Assembly: GCF_900232945.1 (NCBI RefSeq)
Contig: NZ_OCTU01000001.1
Location: 114,230-178,229 of the forward strand
Length of the DNA stretch: 64,000 bases
Source: Urinicoccus timonensis
Lineage (GTDB): Bacteria > Bacillota > Clostridia > Tissierellales > Peptoniphilaceae
Direction: 5' to 3'
Positions 16,212 to 27,374 of the stretch are shown one piece after another; position 1 is the stretch's first letter; each line of letters begins with the position of its first letter. The notes under the pieces were generated by a model. It was not told where the DNA came from and did no database searches. It saw nothing but the letters and a program-made list of their open reading frames with translations. The position numbers were made by a program, and so were the translations under genes.

Positions 16212-16586
16212 CTATCTAAAAATTTCCCCCAACATGCAACGGGCAGACCCGCCGCCGTAGTATTCAATAGTGGGGATATGGACAATTAAAAGTTCCAGAT
16301 CTTCTTCCAGGGCCTGGACCTGGTCGGGTCTTAGGCTTTGGTAGGCTCTTTGGGAGCAGACTAAAAATCTTTTGCCATTTTGGCCTTCCACTTCCAAGGC
16401 ATTTCCAGCACATTGGCTAATTTGGTCCAGGGTTAGGTCCACCAGGTCCAAGCCACTGGCCAGGATTCGATCCTCAACTCTGTTCCTATCTTCTGGGACC
16501 AGGGCATCCAAACAGACCAGGGCCTTGGTGGATGTAATGGACATTAAAATATTGGTGTGGTAGATGGGGGCTCCGGGTTTCGTGTC
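16212..16586 (-). pseudogene. ctlX: ctlX 3' fragment (arginine-deiminase-like), cut by the ICE
   Basis: The minus strand encodes ~120 residues matching the C-terminal part of CtlX, an amidinotransferase/arginine-deiminase-fold hydrolase: PIYHTNILMSI with the catalytic His, and GGGSARCMLGEIFR with the C-terminal catalytic Cys. A full CtlX is about 300 aa, so the N-terminal ~60% is missing. The frame reads into unrelated AT-rich DNA and stops shortly upstream. Codon use is GC-rich like the core chromosome. The missing 5' part is expected beyond the right end of the mobile region, outside this window. Confidence 0.8.
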
Positions 16587-16787
16587 ATAATAGTGATAGA
16601 GGCAAATAGTTATGTAAATGTAAGGAGTTCAAGACTTCTACCAAAGTTTAAAACTCAAAAAATAAATAGTTGGTGTGCTGCTTAGAGTATCCATTTTAAT
16701 AATGGGTATTGTAAATAGCATACCAATAAAACTAAGGATTCTTTAAAGAGTCTTATTTTGTGATAAAAATTTAATATGTAAATCTCA

Positions 16788-16820
16788 GACGATAGAAAGT
16801 AATAATTCTGTCGTCTTTTT
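16788..16820 (+). promoter_or_regulatory. Leader hairpin 1, upstream of repA
   Basis: GACGATAGAA / TTCTGTCGTC stem (one G-T pair) followed by TTTTTTA and then an AAAGGAGG ribosome site 24 nt later. One of a recurring series of terminator-like hairpins placed just before ICE/IME genes. Confidence 0.65.
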
Positions 16821-16843
16821 TATTTCAAAGAAAGGAGGTAGGA

Positions 16844-17617
16844 ATGAATTTTGATTATTTTTATAATAGGCAATCTGAAATGTATAACTTCATTAGGTTA
16901 CCTATGGTATTAATGGAAGATGAAGTTTTTGAGAGCATTTCTATTGAAGCTAAAGTTTTGTATTCATATATGCTTAATCGAATGGGTCTTTCATATAAAA
17001 ATGGCTGGATAGATGAAGATGGAAAAGTCTTTATTTATTACACAATTGAAAGTATAAAAGATCAATTTAATTGTGCAAGTGAAAAAGCAAATAAATTAAT
17101 AGCCGAACTTGATATTAAGTCAGGAATAGGACTGATTGAGAAGAAAAGACAAGGACTGGGAAAGCCTAACAGAATTTATGTTAAAGACTTTATGAGCATA
17201 TTTAATAATATGGAATTAAAAAATCAAGAAGTTCGAAAAACAAAATTCCAGAAGTTCGATAATCGAAATTCAAGAGATTCGAATATCGAAAGTCAAGATT
17301 TTCGAAAATCGGAAGGTAACTATAACAATATTAGTAATAATGAGTTAAGAAAGAATAATTTTAGTAAAGGGCAAAAGCCTTATGGAATATATAAAAACAT
17401 ATTTTTGACTGATGAAGAATACAAGGACTTAACAAATGAGTTAGGAAGTAGAATTAATGAATACATTGATAGGTTGTCGTCATATATGAAAGCAAATAAC
17501 AGAGAATATCAAGACCACAAGGCAACGATAATCAATTGGTATCTTAATGATCAGGCAAAAAACATTAATGATAATACAACAAGGAAAATGAATTACGATA
17601 TAGGAGAGAGTTTATGA
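16844..17617 (+). CDS. repA: RepA_N-type replication initiator (RepA + DUF6017)
   Basis: A 257-aa initiator-like protein. The N-terminal RepA_N winged-helix domain (about 1-125; FIRLPMVLMEDEVFESIS, VLYSYMLNRMGLS) is joined by a short polar linker (about 128-160) to a C-terminal DUF6017-like helical domain (FLTDEEYKDLTNELGSRINE, HKATIINWYLND). RepA_N proteins bind iterons within their own gene and start theta replication of plasmids and ICEs. The linker here is encoded by four 23-bp tandem repeats, probably the origin. The gene overlaps dnaC-like by 4 nt and is preceded by AAAGGAGG and a leader hairpin. Confidence 0.88.
   Translation: MNFDYFYNRQSEMYNFIRLPMVLMEDEVFESISIEAKVLYSYMLNRMGLSYKNGWIDEDGKVFIYYTIESIKDQFNCASEKANKLIAELDIKSGIGLIEKKRQGLGKPNRIYVKDFMSIFNNMELKNQEVRKTKFQKFDNRNSRDSNIESQDFRKSEGNYNNISNNELRKNNFSKGQKPYGIYKNIFLTDEEYKDLTNELGSRINEYIDRLSSYMKANNREYQDHKATIINWYLNDQAKNINDNTTRKMNYDIGESL
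17230..17316 (+). repeat. 23-bp tandem iterons inside repA (candidate origin)
   Basis: Four tandem units start at 17230, 17253, 17276 and 17299 around a TTCGAnnATCGAAA core. The 23-bp period is not a codon multiple, so each unit is read in a different frame; the repetition is conserved as DNA, not as peptide. The same 23-bp family recurs as an orphan array at 50480-50548. Confidence 0.75.
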
Positions 17618-18441
17618 AAAGATTAAAAGATTTTGTATTAAGAGAAAATGATATTGAAAGAAATGGACATATCTATTGCAAGGTATGTGGTAAAAGAGTC
17701 GATGGAGAATTAGTTGACCTTGGATTTACAAAGTTTATTCCCAGAATTAAATGTGAATGTGAAATAAAAAGAGATAAGGAAAATGCAGAAAGAGAAATAT
17801 TAACGAGAATATCATCGCTAAAAAGAGATTGTTTTTCATCGCCAAACCAACACCAATATACTTTTGAGAGATTCTTAAATGAAAAAGTTCAAGCTTACAA
17901 GGTTGCTTACAATTATGCTAAAAGTTTTGAACAAATGAAGGAAGACAATGTTGGACTTTTATTTTATGGAGATGTTGGCAGTGGAAAGACTTATCTTGCT
18001 TGTTCTATTGCAAATGAATTAATTGCAAGAAAACAAGTTAAAGTTAAGATTATGAATTTATCTCAGGTTATAAATCAAATACAGAAATCAGCATTTAAGC
18101 TAGATTCAAATGAAATTATTAATAACCTCTCTAATATTCCTTTGTTAATCTTAGATGACCTTGGAATTGAAAGAGATACATCTTATGCAAGAGAACAAGT
18201 ATATAACATTATAAACTCAAGATACTTAAAGGGTAAGCCTACAATTTTTACTACAAACTTATCATTGGAAATTATTCAAAACCCTAATATTGACCTTGAG
18301 TATCAGAGAATATATTCAAGAATACTTGAAATGACAATACCAGTTAAAGTTACGGGAGAAGATTTTAGAAGAAAAATCCATCAAGAGAAGTTAAGAAAAT
18401 ACAAAGAGTTACTTTTATATGGAGGTGGAATAGATGATTAA
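17614..18441 (+). CDS. DnaC/IstB-like AAA+ ATPase (helicase-loader-like)
   Basis: A 275-aa AAA+ protein with an N-terminal four-cysteine cluster (YCKVCGKRV...IKCECEIKR), Walker A GDVGSGKTYLAC (about 120-131), Walker B PLLILDDLGIER, and a sensor region (TIFTTNLS). It resembles DnaC/DnaI helicase loaders on mobile elements. It overlaps repA by 4 nt and pcfB by 8 nt, so the three are coupled. The probable role is loading the host DnaB helicase at the repA iterons. Confidence 0.88.
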   Translation: MKRLKDFVLRENDIERNGHIYCKVCGKRVDGELVDLGFTKFIPRIKCECEIKRDKENAEREILTRISSLKRDCFSSPNQHQYTFERFLNEKVQAYKVAYNYAKSFEQMKEDNVGLLFYGDVGSGKTYLACSIANELIARKQVKVKIMNLSQVINQIQKSAFKLDSNEIINNLSNIPLLILDDLGIERDTSYAREQVYNIINSRYLKGKPTIFTTNLSLEIIQNPNIDLEYQRIYSRILEMTIPVKVTGEDFRRKIHQEKLRKYKELLLYGGGIDD

Positions 18442-18919
18442 TGAAGAAGTATCAAGGTCAAGTCTTAATCTTGAAGTAAGACTTGCCAAAGCAACAAGTA
18501 AAGCAATTCTTGATGCCTTAAAGAAAGTACACAAGCAAATAGAGGAACAAGGTGGTTTGAAAAATGTAATAAAAAATAATGGAGAAGAAGTAAAACTAAA
18601 GGATATGGTTAAAAAGGGACAGTTAGAAGAAATTAATCTAAAAGATCCTGAGTTAAAAGAACTAAAGAAAATTTTAAATAAACACGGAGTGAAGTTTTCT
18701 GTTATGAAAGATAAGGAAACTGGTAACCACTCTGTGTTTTTTCAATCTAAGGATATAAAGGTAATGGAACACGCCTTTAAAAAAGCAGTTAAGGCTTCTG
18801 AAAGAAAGGCCGATAGAAAAGATTCAATAACGAAGACTATAAATAAGTTTAAAGATATGGCTAAGGACACCATTAGTAAAGATAAAGTTAAAAATAAACA
18901 TAAGGAGCAAAGCTTATGA
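18434..18919 (+). CDS. PcfB/DUF3801-family conjugation protein
   Basis: 161 aa, DUF3801 (PcfB) family. Conserved blocks are KLKDMVKKGQLEEINL, LNKHGVKFSVMKDKETG and VFFQSKDIKVMEHAFKKA, followed by a lysine-rich tail. In pCF10, PcfB/PcfC handle substrate recruitment to the coupling protein; a comparable role next to virD4 is plausible. A second, diverged copy lies in IME2 at 49907. It overlaps the downstream BRO gene by 4 nt. Confidence 0.82.
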   Translation: MINEEVSRSSLNLEVRLAKATSKAILDALKKVHKQIEEQGGLKNVIKNNGEEVKLKDMVKKGQLEEINLKDPELKELKKILNKHGVKFSVMKDKETGNHSVFFQSKDIKVMEHAFKKAVKASERKADRKDSITKTINKFKDMAKDTISKDKVKNKHKEQSL

Positions 18920-19650
18920 TAAGTAATTTAAAAACATTTGAAAATAAGAATTTTGGGAAACTCACTGTTATAGAAAAATATGGTGAGTTTTTCTTTATAG
19001 CAAATGAAGTAGCAACTATGTTAGGATATGTTAATCCAAGAAAAGCTGTTTATGACCATGTAGACGAGGAAGATAAGGGTGTAACGAAATGGAACACCCC
19101 TGGAGGAATACAGAATATTTCAATTATTAATGAGTCAGGACTATATTCACTTATCCTTTCATCAAAACTACCACAAGCAAAAATATTCAAAGCTTGGGTA
19201 ACAAGAGAAGTCTTACCAAGTATTAGAAAAAATGGAGGATATATAGCAGGGCAAGAAAAGAAAACTAACGAAGAGCTACTTGCAGATGCAATTTTAGTAG
19301 CTAATAGAATTATTGCCGAAAGAGAAGAAGAAATTGAAGTATTAAGACCAAAGGCAGACTATTATGACAAATTTGTAGATTATAACCTACTTACAAACTT
19401 TAGAAATACTGCCAAGGAGTTAGGAATACCACAAAATCAGTTTATAAGTTTTCTAATGGATAAGGGATTAATTTACAGAGATAAGAAAAAGAAACTCTTA
19501 CCTTATGCAGATAAGAACAAGGGATATTTTGAAGTAAAAGAATGGGTTGATCCACTAGGTACACTTGTAGGAATACAAACATTTATAACACCAAAGGGAA
19601 GACACTACCTACTAATTTTATTAGATAGTGAAGGTTTCTACGATGAATAA
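18916..19650 (+). CDS. BRO-N/KilAC phage-type antirepressor
   Basis: 244 aa. The N-terminal BRO-N domain (about 8-100; FFFIANEVATMLGY, SGLYSLILSSKLPQAKIFKAWV) is followed by a coiled spacer and a KilAC/ANT C-terminal domain (about 150-240; AKELGIPQNQFISFLMDKGLIYR). Such proteins are phage antirepressors and DNA-binding regulators and are frequent cargo in ICEs. Its end overlaps the virD4 start by 8 nt. The target in this element is unknown; control of transfer genes is an inference. Confidence 0.87.
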   Translation: MISNLKTFENKNFGKLTVIEKYGEFFFIANEVATMLGYVNPRKAVYDHVDEEDKGVTKWNTPGGIQNISIINESGLYSLILSSKLPQAKIFKAWVTREVLPSIRKNGGYIAGQEKKTNEELLADAILVANRIIAEREEEIEVLRPKADYYDKFVDYNLLTNFRNTAKELGIPQNQFISFLMDKGLIYRDKKKKLLPYADKNKGYFEVKEWVDPLGTLVGIQTFITPKGRHYLLILLDSEGFYDE

Positions 19651-20638
19651 GATATTGGAAGCCATTCTTTCTGATATTAAAAACTTAATTAAAATAGACA
19701 ACCCAAAGAAATTTATGTTATCAAACATTCCCTATCTATCATTCTTCTACATTGGAAATATCTTTTCTAAGCACATCAATTCTTATGTAGGAGGAGATAT
19801 TATTGATAGAATAATGGTGGGAATTTCTGATATAGGAACTTTATCTTATATACCAAGTATTAATCTAAGGGACTTGTTAGTAGGTATTTCAGTTGCTGCT
19901 ACTGTTAAGCTAATTGTTTATAGCAAAGGTAAAAACAAAAAGAAATATAGGCAAGGTAAAGAGTATGGATCTGCAAGATGGGGAGAAAGTAAGGATATTG
20001 CTCCATACATTGACCCTAAGTTTGAAAACAATGTATTAATAACTAATACCGAAAGACTTACAATGAACTCAAGACCTAAAAACCCTAAATATGCTAGAAA
20101 TAAAAATGTATTAGTAATAGGTGGTTCTGGATCAGGTAAGACAAGATTTTATGTAAAGCCAAATCTAATGCAAATGCATTCTTCCTATGTAGTAACAGAC
20201 CCTAAAGGTACGCTTGTGTTAGAGTGCGGGAAAATGCTTTATGAAAATGGATATGACATAAAGATTTTAAACACAATAAACTTTAAAAAGTCTATGAAAT
20301 ACAATCCCTTTGCATATTTGAGAAGTGAAAAAGATATTTTAAAGCTTGTTCAAACAATTATTGCCAACACCAAGGGAGATGGAGAAAAAGCAGGAGAAGA
20401 TTTCTGGGTAAAGGCTGAAAAGTTATATTACACCGCCCTTATCGGTTATATCTATTATGAAGCACCAGAAGAAGAAAAGAACTTTAAGACGCTTTTAGAT
20501 ATGATTGACGCAAGTGAGGTTAGAGAAGATGACGAAACCTATATGAACCCAATTGATAGGCTCTTTGAAGCTCTTGAAAAGAAAGACCCAAGTCATTTTG
20601 CAGTTAAGCAATATAAGAAATATAAGCTGGCAGCAGGA
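19643..20638 (+). pseudogene. virD4/traG coupling protein, 5' part (split by IME1)
   Basis: The N-terminal 332 codons of a VirD4-type coupling ATPase: two N-terminal membrane segments, then GGSGSGKTRFYVKPNLM (Walker A, about 160) and VVTDPKGTLVLECGKML. The frame runs into the element after LAAG and ends 19 codons later. The rest of the gene is at 35774-36577; joining at AGGA gives LAAG-KTAKSILISCGARLAPF in frame and a 598-residue protein. I use ATG 19643 (AGTGAAGG 8 nt upstream). Non-functional while IME1 is integrated. Confidence 0.9.
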
Positions 20639-20710
20639 GTAATAGAATTAAGGAGAACACTTAATCACTATTTTAGTGAAATATGTACTTCTTAATTCTT
20701 TTTTTATTGA

Positions 20711-22573
<1,863 letters not shown>

Positions 22574-22580
22574 ATCTATC

Positions 22581-22628
22581 TTGACAAATATTGAATTTTA
22601 ATTTATTATTAAATATAGATTCAGTATT
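22581..22628 (+). promoter_or_regulatory. Consensus promoter and operator of tetR
   Basis: TTGACA-N17-TATTAT (22581-22609). Inverted half-sites AATATTGAAT (22587-22596) and ATTCAGTATT (22619-22628) flank the -10 region. The same half-sites occur close together at 23881-23904, upstream of the ABC genes, which points to autoregulation by the TetR protein. Confidence 0.7.
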
Positions 22629-22648
22629 GGAATAGAAAGAGGTGTGCT

Positions 22649-23221
22649 ATGGCACAAGTATTAAAAGAAGAAGTTAGAAATAGAATACTCGAAGCAGCAG
22701 AAAAAGTATTTTATAAAAAGGATTATAGAGGTGCCAAATTAACAGAAATTGCAAAAGAAGCAGATATTCCTGTGGCACTAATTTATACCTATTTCAAAAA
22801 TAAGGCAGTTTTGTTTGATGCAGTAGTAAGTTCTGTTTATATAAACTTCGAGTCAGCTTTTAATGAGGAAGAATCTTTGGAAAAAGGTTCTGCTTCTGAA
22901 AGGTTTGATGAAGTTGGAGAAAATTATATTCATGAACTTTTAAAAGATCGTAAGAAGTTAATTATTTTAATGGATAAAAGCTCAGGTACAAAGCATACAG
23001 AAGCAAAACAAAAACTCATATCGCAAATGCAGGTTCATATTGAAGTAAGTTTAAAAAGACAATCGAAACAGGAATATGATCCAATGCTTGCCCATATTTT
23101 AGCCAGTAACTTTACAGAGGGACTTCTTGAAATAGCAAGGCATTATCAAAGTGAAAAGTGGGCAAAAGATATGCTAAAACTTATTGCAAAGTGTTATTAC
23201 AAGGGAGTGGAATCATTGTAA
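22649..23221 (+). CDS. TetR/AcrR-family regulator of the cargo operon
   Basis: 190 aa with an N-terminal TetR HTH (ILEAAEKVFYKKDYRGAKL, IAKEADIPVALIYTYFKNK) and a helical ligand domain lacking an assignable ligand. It stands first in the cargo region. Matching half-sites in its own promoter and before the first ABC gene suggest that it represses both. Ligand unknown; presumably the compound moved or detoxified by the operon. Confidence 0.88.
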   Translation: MAQVLKEEVRNRILEAAEKVFYKKDYRGAKLTEIAKEADIPVALIYTYFKNKAVLFDAVVSSVYINFESAFNEEESLEKGSASERFDEVGENYIHELLKDRKKLIILMDKSSGTKHTEAKQKLISQMQVHIEVSLKRQSKQEYDPMLAHILASNFTEGLLEIARHYQSEKWAKDMLKLIAKCYYKGVESL

Positions 23222-23271
23222 GTTGATTTGATATTTAAATGCGATAAATTTAAATTTTTGGAGGAGATATT

Positions 23272-23790
23272 TTGAAGATATATAAAGATAAAGAAGAACT
23301 GAAATCTGAGATAAATAAAAGTTTTGAAAAGTATATTTCTGAATTTGATATTATTCCTGAATCTCTCAAAGATAAGAGAGTCCCTGAAGTTGACAGAACA
23401 CCAGCAGAAAATCTTGCTTATCAACTCGGATGGACAACATTAGTTTTGAAATGGGAAAAAGATGAGAAAAACGGTTTTGAAGTAAAGACACCGTCGGATA
23501 TGTTTAAATGGAATCAACTTGGAGAATTATATCAGTGGTTTACTGATACTTATGCTCATTTATCGATAGAAGAATTAAAGAAACGATTGAAAGAAAATAT
23601 TATATCTATCTATACAATGATTGATACACTAAGTGAAGAAGAATTATTTCAACCGCATATGAGAAAATGGGCTGATGAAGCTACTAAAACAGCGACATGG
23701 GAAGTTTATAAGTTTATTCATGTTAATACGGTTGCCCCTTTTGGAACGTTTAGAACTAAGATTAGAAAATGGAAAAAGATTGTGCTATAA
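23272..23790 (+). CDS. ClbS/DfsB-family four-helix protein
   Basis: 172 aa, DUF1706/DfsB-like: KEELKSEINKSFEKYI at the N-terminus, RTPAENLAYQLGWTTLVLKWE, SIYTMIDTLSEEELFQP, and a C-terminal NTVAPFGTFRTKIRKWKK signature typical of the family. ClbS, the characterised member, protects against colibactin; most others have no known substrate. The start is TTG with GGAGGAGA upstream. Placed between tetR and the ABC genes, it may belong to a detoxification cargo, but this is inference. Confidence 0.8.
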   Translation: MKIYKDKEELKSEINKSFEKYISEFDIIPESLKDKRVPEVDRTPAENLAYQLGWTTLVLKWEKDEKNGFEVKTPSDMFKWNQLGELYQWFTDTYAHLSIEELKKRLKENIISIYTMIDTLSEEELFQPHMRKWADEATKTATWEVYKFIHVNTVAPFGTFRTKIRKWKKIVL

Positions 23791-23842
23791 TTTTTGATTT
23801 GCTGATACAGTAATTTAAAAAAATATAGTGATCGGATAAAAT

Positions 23843-23867
23843 AGACTTTGCGTAATCAGCAAAGTCT
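23843..23867 (+). terminator. Hairpin after the DfsB gene
   Basis: AGACTTTGC-gtaatca-GCAAAGTCT, a perfect 9-bp stem but only a weak T-rich tail; a weak terminator or a transcript-stabilising structure. Confidence 0.5.
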
Positions 23868-23880
23868 TACTTTAAACCTT

Positions 23881-23904
23881 AATACTGAATTAAAATTCAA
23901 TATT
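23881..23904. promoter_or_regulatory. Operator palindrome before the ABC genes
   Basis: AATACTGAAT-TAAA-ATTCAATATT, a near-perfect palindrome with the half-sites seen in the tetR promoter; it ends 26 nt before the ABC start. Confidence 0.65.
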
Positions 23905-23930
23905 ATTCAATTTTGAAAGGAGAGTTGTTC

Positions 23931-25670
23931 ATGCCGGAAAAAGAATTAAGAAAAAAAGTGATTGGGAAAAACGGTTTATCCAATTCACTTCTTGCTTTAA
24001 AAATAGTATTTGATTTGATACCACAAATCTTACTCGTATCTTTGATTAGTTCTTTAATTACAAACAATATTAACGAAGGTAATTTAAAGTATATATTTTT
24101 GGGAATCTTTATATCGTTTGTATTAAAAGGAGTGTTTTATTATTTTGCAACAAAGGTTGCCCATGAGAAAGCATACGAAAAATTAACAGAACTTAGGTTA
24201 GATATTATCGGTCATCTGAAAAAACTAAGTTTGGGATTCTTTAAAGAACATAATACAGGAGAGCTTACCAACATTGTCCAACATGATGTAGAACAAGTGG
24301 AAGTATATCTTGCTCATGGTCTCCCTGAAATAATGTCAGTTACACTTCTGCCTACCATTATTTTTGTAGCTATGATTTTTGTGGATTGGCGTCTTGCTCT
24401 TGGGATGATTGCCGGAGTTCCACTCATGTATTTGGTAAAAGTTCTTTCACAGAAAACAATGGATAAAAACTTTGCGATTTACTTCAATCATGAAAACAGA
24501 ATGAGAGAAGAGCTAATGGAATATGTAAAAAATATTTCTGTGATTAAGGCTTTTGCTAAAGAAGAGGAAATTAGTGAAAGAACATTAAAAACGGCAAGAG
24601 AATATATTTACTGGGTTAAAAAGAGCATGGGGATGGTTACAATTCCAATGGGACTCATTGACATATTTATGGAAATTGGAGTGGTTATTGTCATGATTTT
24701 GGGAAGCATATTTCTTTATCATGGAAATATTACAACGCCTAATTTTATCCTTGCCATTATTTTATCGTCTGCTTTTACTGCTTCTATAAGTAAGACAGCT
24801 ACATTGCAACATTTTTCTATTGTGTTTAAGGAAGCGTTAAAGGCGATAGGGAAAGTATTAACAGTTCCACTTCCAAACAAAAAGACAGAACAAGGTTTAG
24901 AATTTGGAAACATAGAATTTAAAGATGTGAATTTTGCATACGGAAAAGATAGCTTTGAGCTTAAAAATATCAATTTGAATTTTAAGAAAAATAGTTTGAA
25001 CGCCTTTGTAGGAGCAAGCGGTTGTGGAAAGAGTACGGTATCTAATTTGCTTATGGGATTTTGGGATGCAGACAAAGGACAGATATTGATAAATGGAAAA
25101 GACATAAAAGATTATAGGCAAGAAAATATCTCAATGTTGATTGGTAGTGTGCAACAGGAGGTTATCCTTTTTGATTTAAGCATTTTTGAAAATATAGCAA
25201 TCGGAAAACTAAATGCAACAAAAGAAGAAGTCATAGAAGCTGCTAAAAAAGCAAGATGCCATGATTTTATTTCGGCATTACCAAATGGATATGAAACACG
25301 AGTAGGTGAAATGGGCGTTAAGTTATCCGGTGGAGAAAAACAAAGAATCTCTATAGCAAGAATGATACTGAAAAATGCACCGATTTTAATATTAGATGAA
25401 GCAATGGCAGCTGTTGATAGTGAAAATGAAAGACTAATCGGCGAAGCAATTGACGATTTAAGCAAGGATAAAACCATTATTACAATTGCTCATCATCTAA
25501 ACACAATTAGAGATTCAGACCAAATTATAGTTATGGATAAGGGTGTTGTTCTTGATGCAGGAAGCCATGAAGAGTTGATGAAAAGATGTGAGTTCTATAA
25601 GGATATGGTTGAAGCACAGAACAAGGTAGATAGATGGAATTTGAAAGAGGTGGTAACAGAAAATGTTTAG
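23931..25670 (+). CDS. ABC half-transporter 1 of the IME1 cargo
   Basis: 579 aa; six-helix membrane domain plus ATPase. Motifs are GASGCGKST, LSGGEKQRIS, ILILDEAMAAVD and TIAHHLNTI, with catalytic Glu and switch His both present. I start at ATG 23931 because AAAGGAG lies about 8-9 nt upstream. It overlaps the partner gene by 8 nt. Exporter-fold pairs next to ECF genes include importer-type systems such as IrtAB/YbtPQ as well as exporters, so transport direction is open. Substrate unknown. Confidence 0.9.
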   Translation: MPEKELRKKVIGKNGLSNSLLALKIVFDLIPQILLVSLISSLITNNINEGNLKYIFLGIFISFVLKGVFYYFATKVAHEKAYEKLTELRLDIIGHLKKLSLGFFKEHNTGELTNIVQHDVEQVEVYLAHGLPEIMSVTLLPTIIFVAMIFVDWRLALGMIAGVPLMYLVKVLSQKTMDKNFAIYFNHENRMREELMEYVKNISVIKAFAKEEEISERTLKTAREYIYWVKKSMGMVTIPMGLIDIFMEIGVVIVMILGSIFLYHGNITTPNFILAIILSSAFTASISKTATLQHFSIVFKEALKAIGKVLTVPLPNKKTEQGLEFGNIEFKDVNFAYGKDSFELKNINLNFKKNSLNAFVGASGCGKSTVSNLLMGFWDADKGQILINGKDIKDYRQENISMLIGSVQQEVILFDLSIFENIAIGKLNATKEEVIEAAKKARCHDFISALPNGYETRVGEMGVKLSGGEKQRISIARMILKNAPILILDEAMAAVDSENERLIGEAIDDLSKDKTIITIAHHLNTIRDSDQIIVMDKGVVLDAGSHEELMKRCEFYKDMVEAQNKVDRWNLKEVVTENV

Positions 25671-27372
25671 AGAAATGTTAAAGCTGCTTACAAAAACCGG
25701 CAAGAGAGATTTGATTATATCAAGTGTATTCTTTGCCCTTTATGGACTAAGCTCCATAGCCATGATTGTTATCGTATTTTCTATACTGTTTCAGATATTT
25801 GATGGGACGAGTTTAGCAAGTTTATATAAAGGTTTTATTGCAATTGGGTTACTTGTAGTATTCAAAGGCATTTGTAATATGGTTGCAGATATGAAAAAGC
25901 ATAGTGCAGGTTTTGATATTGTTCAGCAAATCAGAGAACGCATGATTATTAAATTGAAAAAATTCAGTTTGGGATTTTATACCAATGAAAGACTGGGAGA
26001 GATCAATACAATTTTACACAAAGATGTTGATAATATGTCTCTTGTTGTAGGACACATGTGGTCGAGAATGTTTGGCGATTTTTTGATAGGTGCAGTCGTA
26101 TTTATCGGTCTTGCAAGTATTGATTTCAAACTTGCTATTCTAATGGCTGTATCTGTTCCGATTGCACTTGTCTTTCTATATCTGACAATTAAGCAATCTG
26201 AAAGAATAGAGAATCAGAATAATTCAGCACTTCTTGATATGGTTAGCTTATTTGTTGAATATGTTAGAGGAATACCTGTACTAAAGAGTTTTTCAAACAA
26301 TAAAAGCTTGGATAATGAGCTTATGAACAAGACAAAAAAGTTTGGAGAAACAAGCAAAGTAGCTTCAAGATTCAAGGCAAAACAGCTATCTATATTTGGG
26401 TTTTTACTGGATATTGGATATTTAGTTCTTTTAATTGCAGGAGCAATACTTGTTATAAAGGGAAGTCTTGATGTACTTAATTTTATTATCTTTGCAGTAA
26501 TTTCAAAAGAGTTTTATAAGCCGTTCGCTTCTATGGAACAACACTATATGAACTATGTTTCGGCGGTAGATAGTTACGAAAGACTTTCAAGAATTTTATA
26601 TGCAGATGTAATCCCGGATAAAGTGAATGGAATTGTTCCGATGGATAATGATATAGCTTTTGAAAACATAGATTTTTCCTATGAAAAAGATGAATTTAAA
26701 ATGGAAAAATTGAGCTTTTCTATTGCTGAAAAAACTATGACAGCCTTAGTTGGAGAATCAGGTAGTGGAAAGACTACTATAACCAACTTGCTTTTAAGAT
26801 TTTATGATGTGCATAAAGGAAAAATTACCCTCGGAGGAACTGATATAAGGGATATTCCTTATGATGAGCTTTTAGATCGTATTAGTATTGTCATGCAAAA
26901 TGTTCAGTTGTTTGATAATACCATTGAAGAAAACATCAAGGTAGGTAAAAAAGGAGCAACGAAAGAAGAAATCATTGAAGCTGCAAAGAAAGCGAGGATA
27001 CATGATTTCATTATGAGTTTACCAAAAGGTTATGAAACTGATATTGGAGAAAATGGTGGGATTTTATCAGGTGGACAGAGACAAAGAATATCTATTGCAA
27101 GAGCTTTTCTAAAGGATGCACCTATTTTAATTCTTGATGAAATGACAAGTAATGTTGATCCTGTAAATGAATCTTTGATACAAGATGCTATTACAGAACT
27201 TGCAAAGAATAGAACTGTACTTGTAGTGGCTCATCATTTAAAAACCATTCAAAAAGCTGACCAAATTCTCGTATTTCAAAAAGGAAATTTACTTGAAAAA
27301 GGAAAGCATGGGGAACTTCTTGAGAAAGATGGTTACTACACAAAATTATGGAAAGCTCAGTACGAGGTATAA
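25663..27372 (+). CDS. ABC half-transporter 2 of the IME1 cargo
   Basis: 569 aa, same fold as its neighbour: GESGSGKTT, LSGGQRQRIS, ILILDEMTSNVD, VVAHHLKTI. Both halves of this pair keep a full set of catalytic residues, unlike the asymmetric exporter at 7101-10572. Overlaps upstream by 8 nt; the ECF ATPase begins 3 nt after its stop. Confidence 0.9.
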   Translation: MFREMLKLLTKTGKRDLIISSVFFALYGLSSIAMIVIVFSILFQIFDGTSLASLYKGFIAIGLLVVFKGICNMVADMKKHSAGFDIVQQIRERMIIKLKKFSLGFYTNERLGEINTILHKDVDNMSLVVGHMWSRMFGDFLIGAVVFIGLASIDFKLAILMAVSVPIALVFLYLTIKQSERIENQNNSALLDMVSLFVEYVRGIPVLKSFSNNKSLDNELMNKTKKFGETSKVASRFKAKQLSIFGFLLDIGYLVLLIAGAILVIKGSLDVLNFIIFAVISKEFYKPFASMEQHYMNYVSAVDSYERLSRILYADVIPDKVNGIVPMDNDIAFENIDFSYEKDEFKMEKLSFSIAEKTMTALVGESGSGKTTITNLLLRFYDVHKGKITLGGTDIRDIPYDELLDRISIVMQNVQLFDNTIEENIKVGKKGATKEEIIEAAKKARIHDFIMSLPKGYETDIGENGGILSGGQRQRISIARAFLKDAPILILDEMTSNVDPVNESLIQDAITELAKNRTVLVVAHHLKTIQKADQILVFQKGNLLEKGKHGELLEKDGYYTKLWKAQYEV

Positions 27373-27374
27373 TC

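Noticed and set aside
16600..16843. Integrase or excisionase gene at the ICE left end
   Set aside because: No frame with recombinase motifs there; the ICE integrase is presumably at the right end outside the window.
17230..17316. CRISPR-like direct repeats
   Set aside because: Units are contiguous 23-mers without spacers and lie inside a rep gene; no cas genes nearby. Read as iterons.
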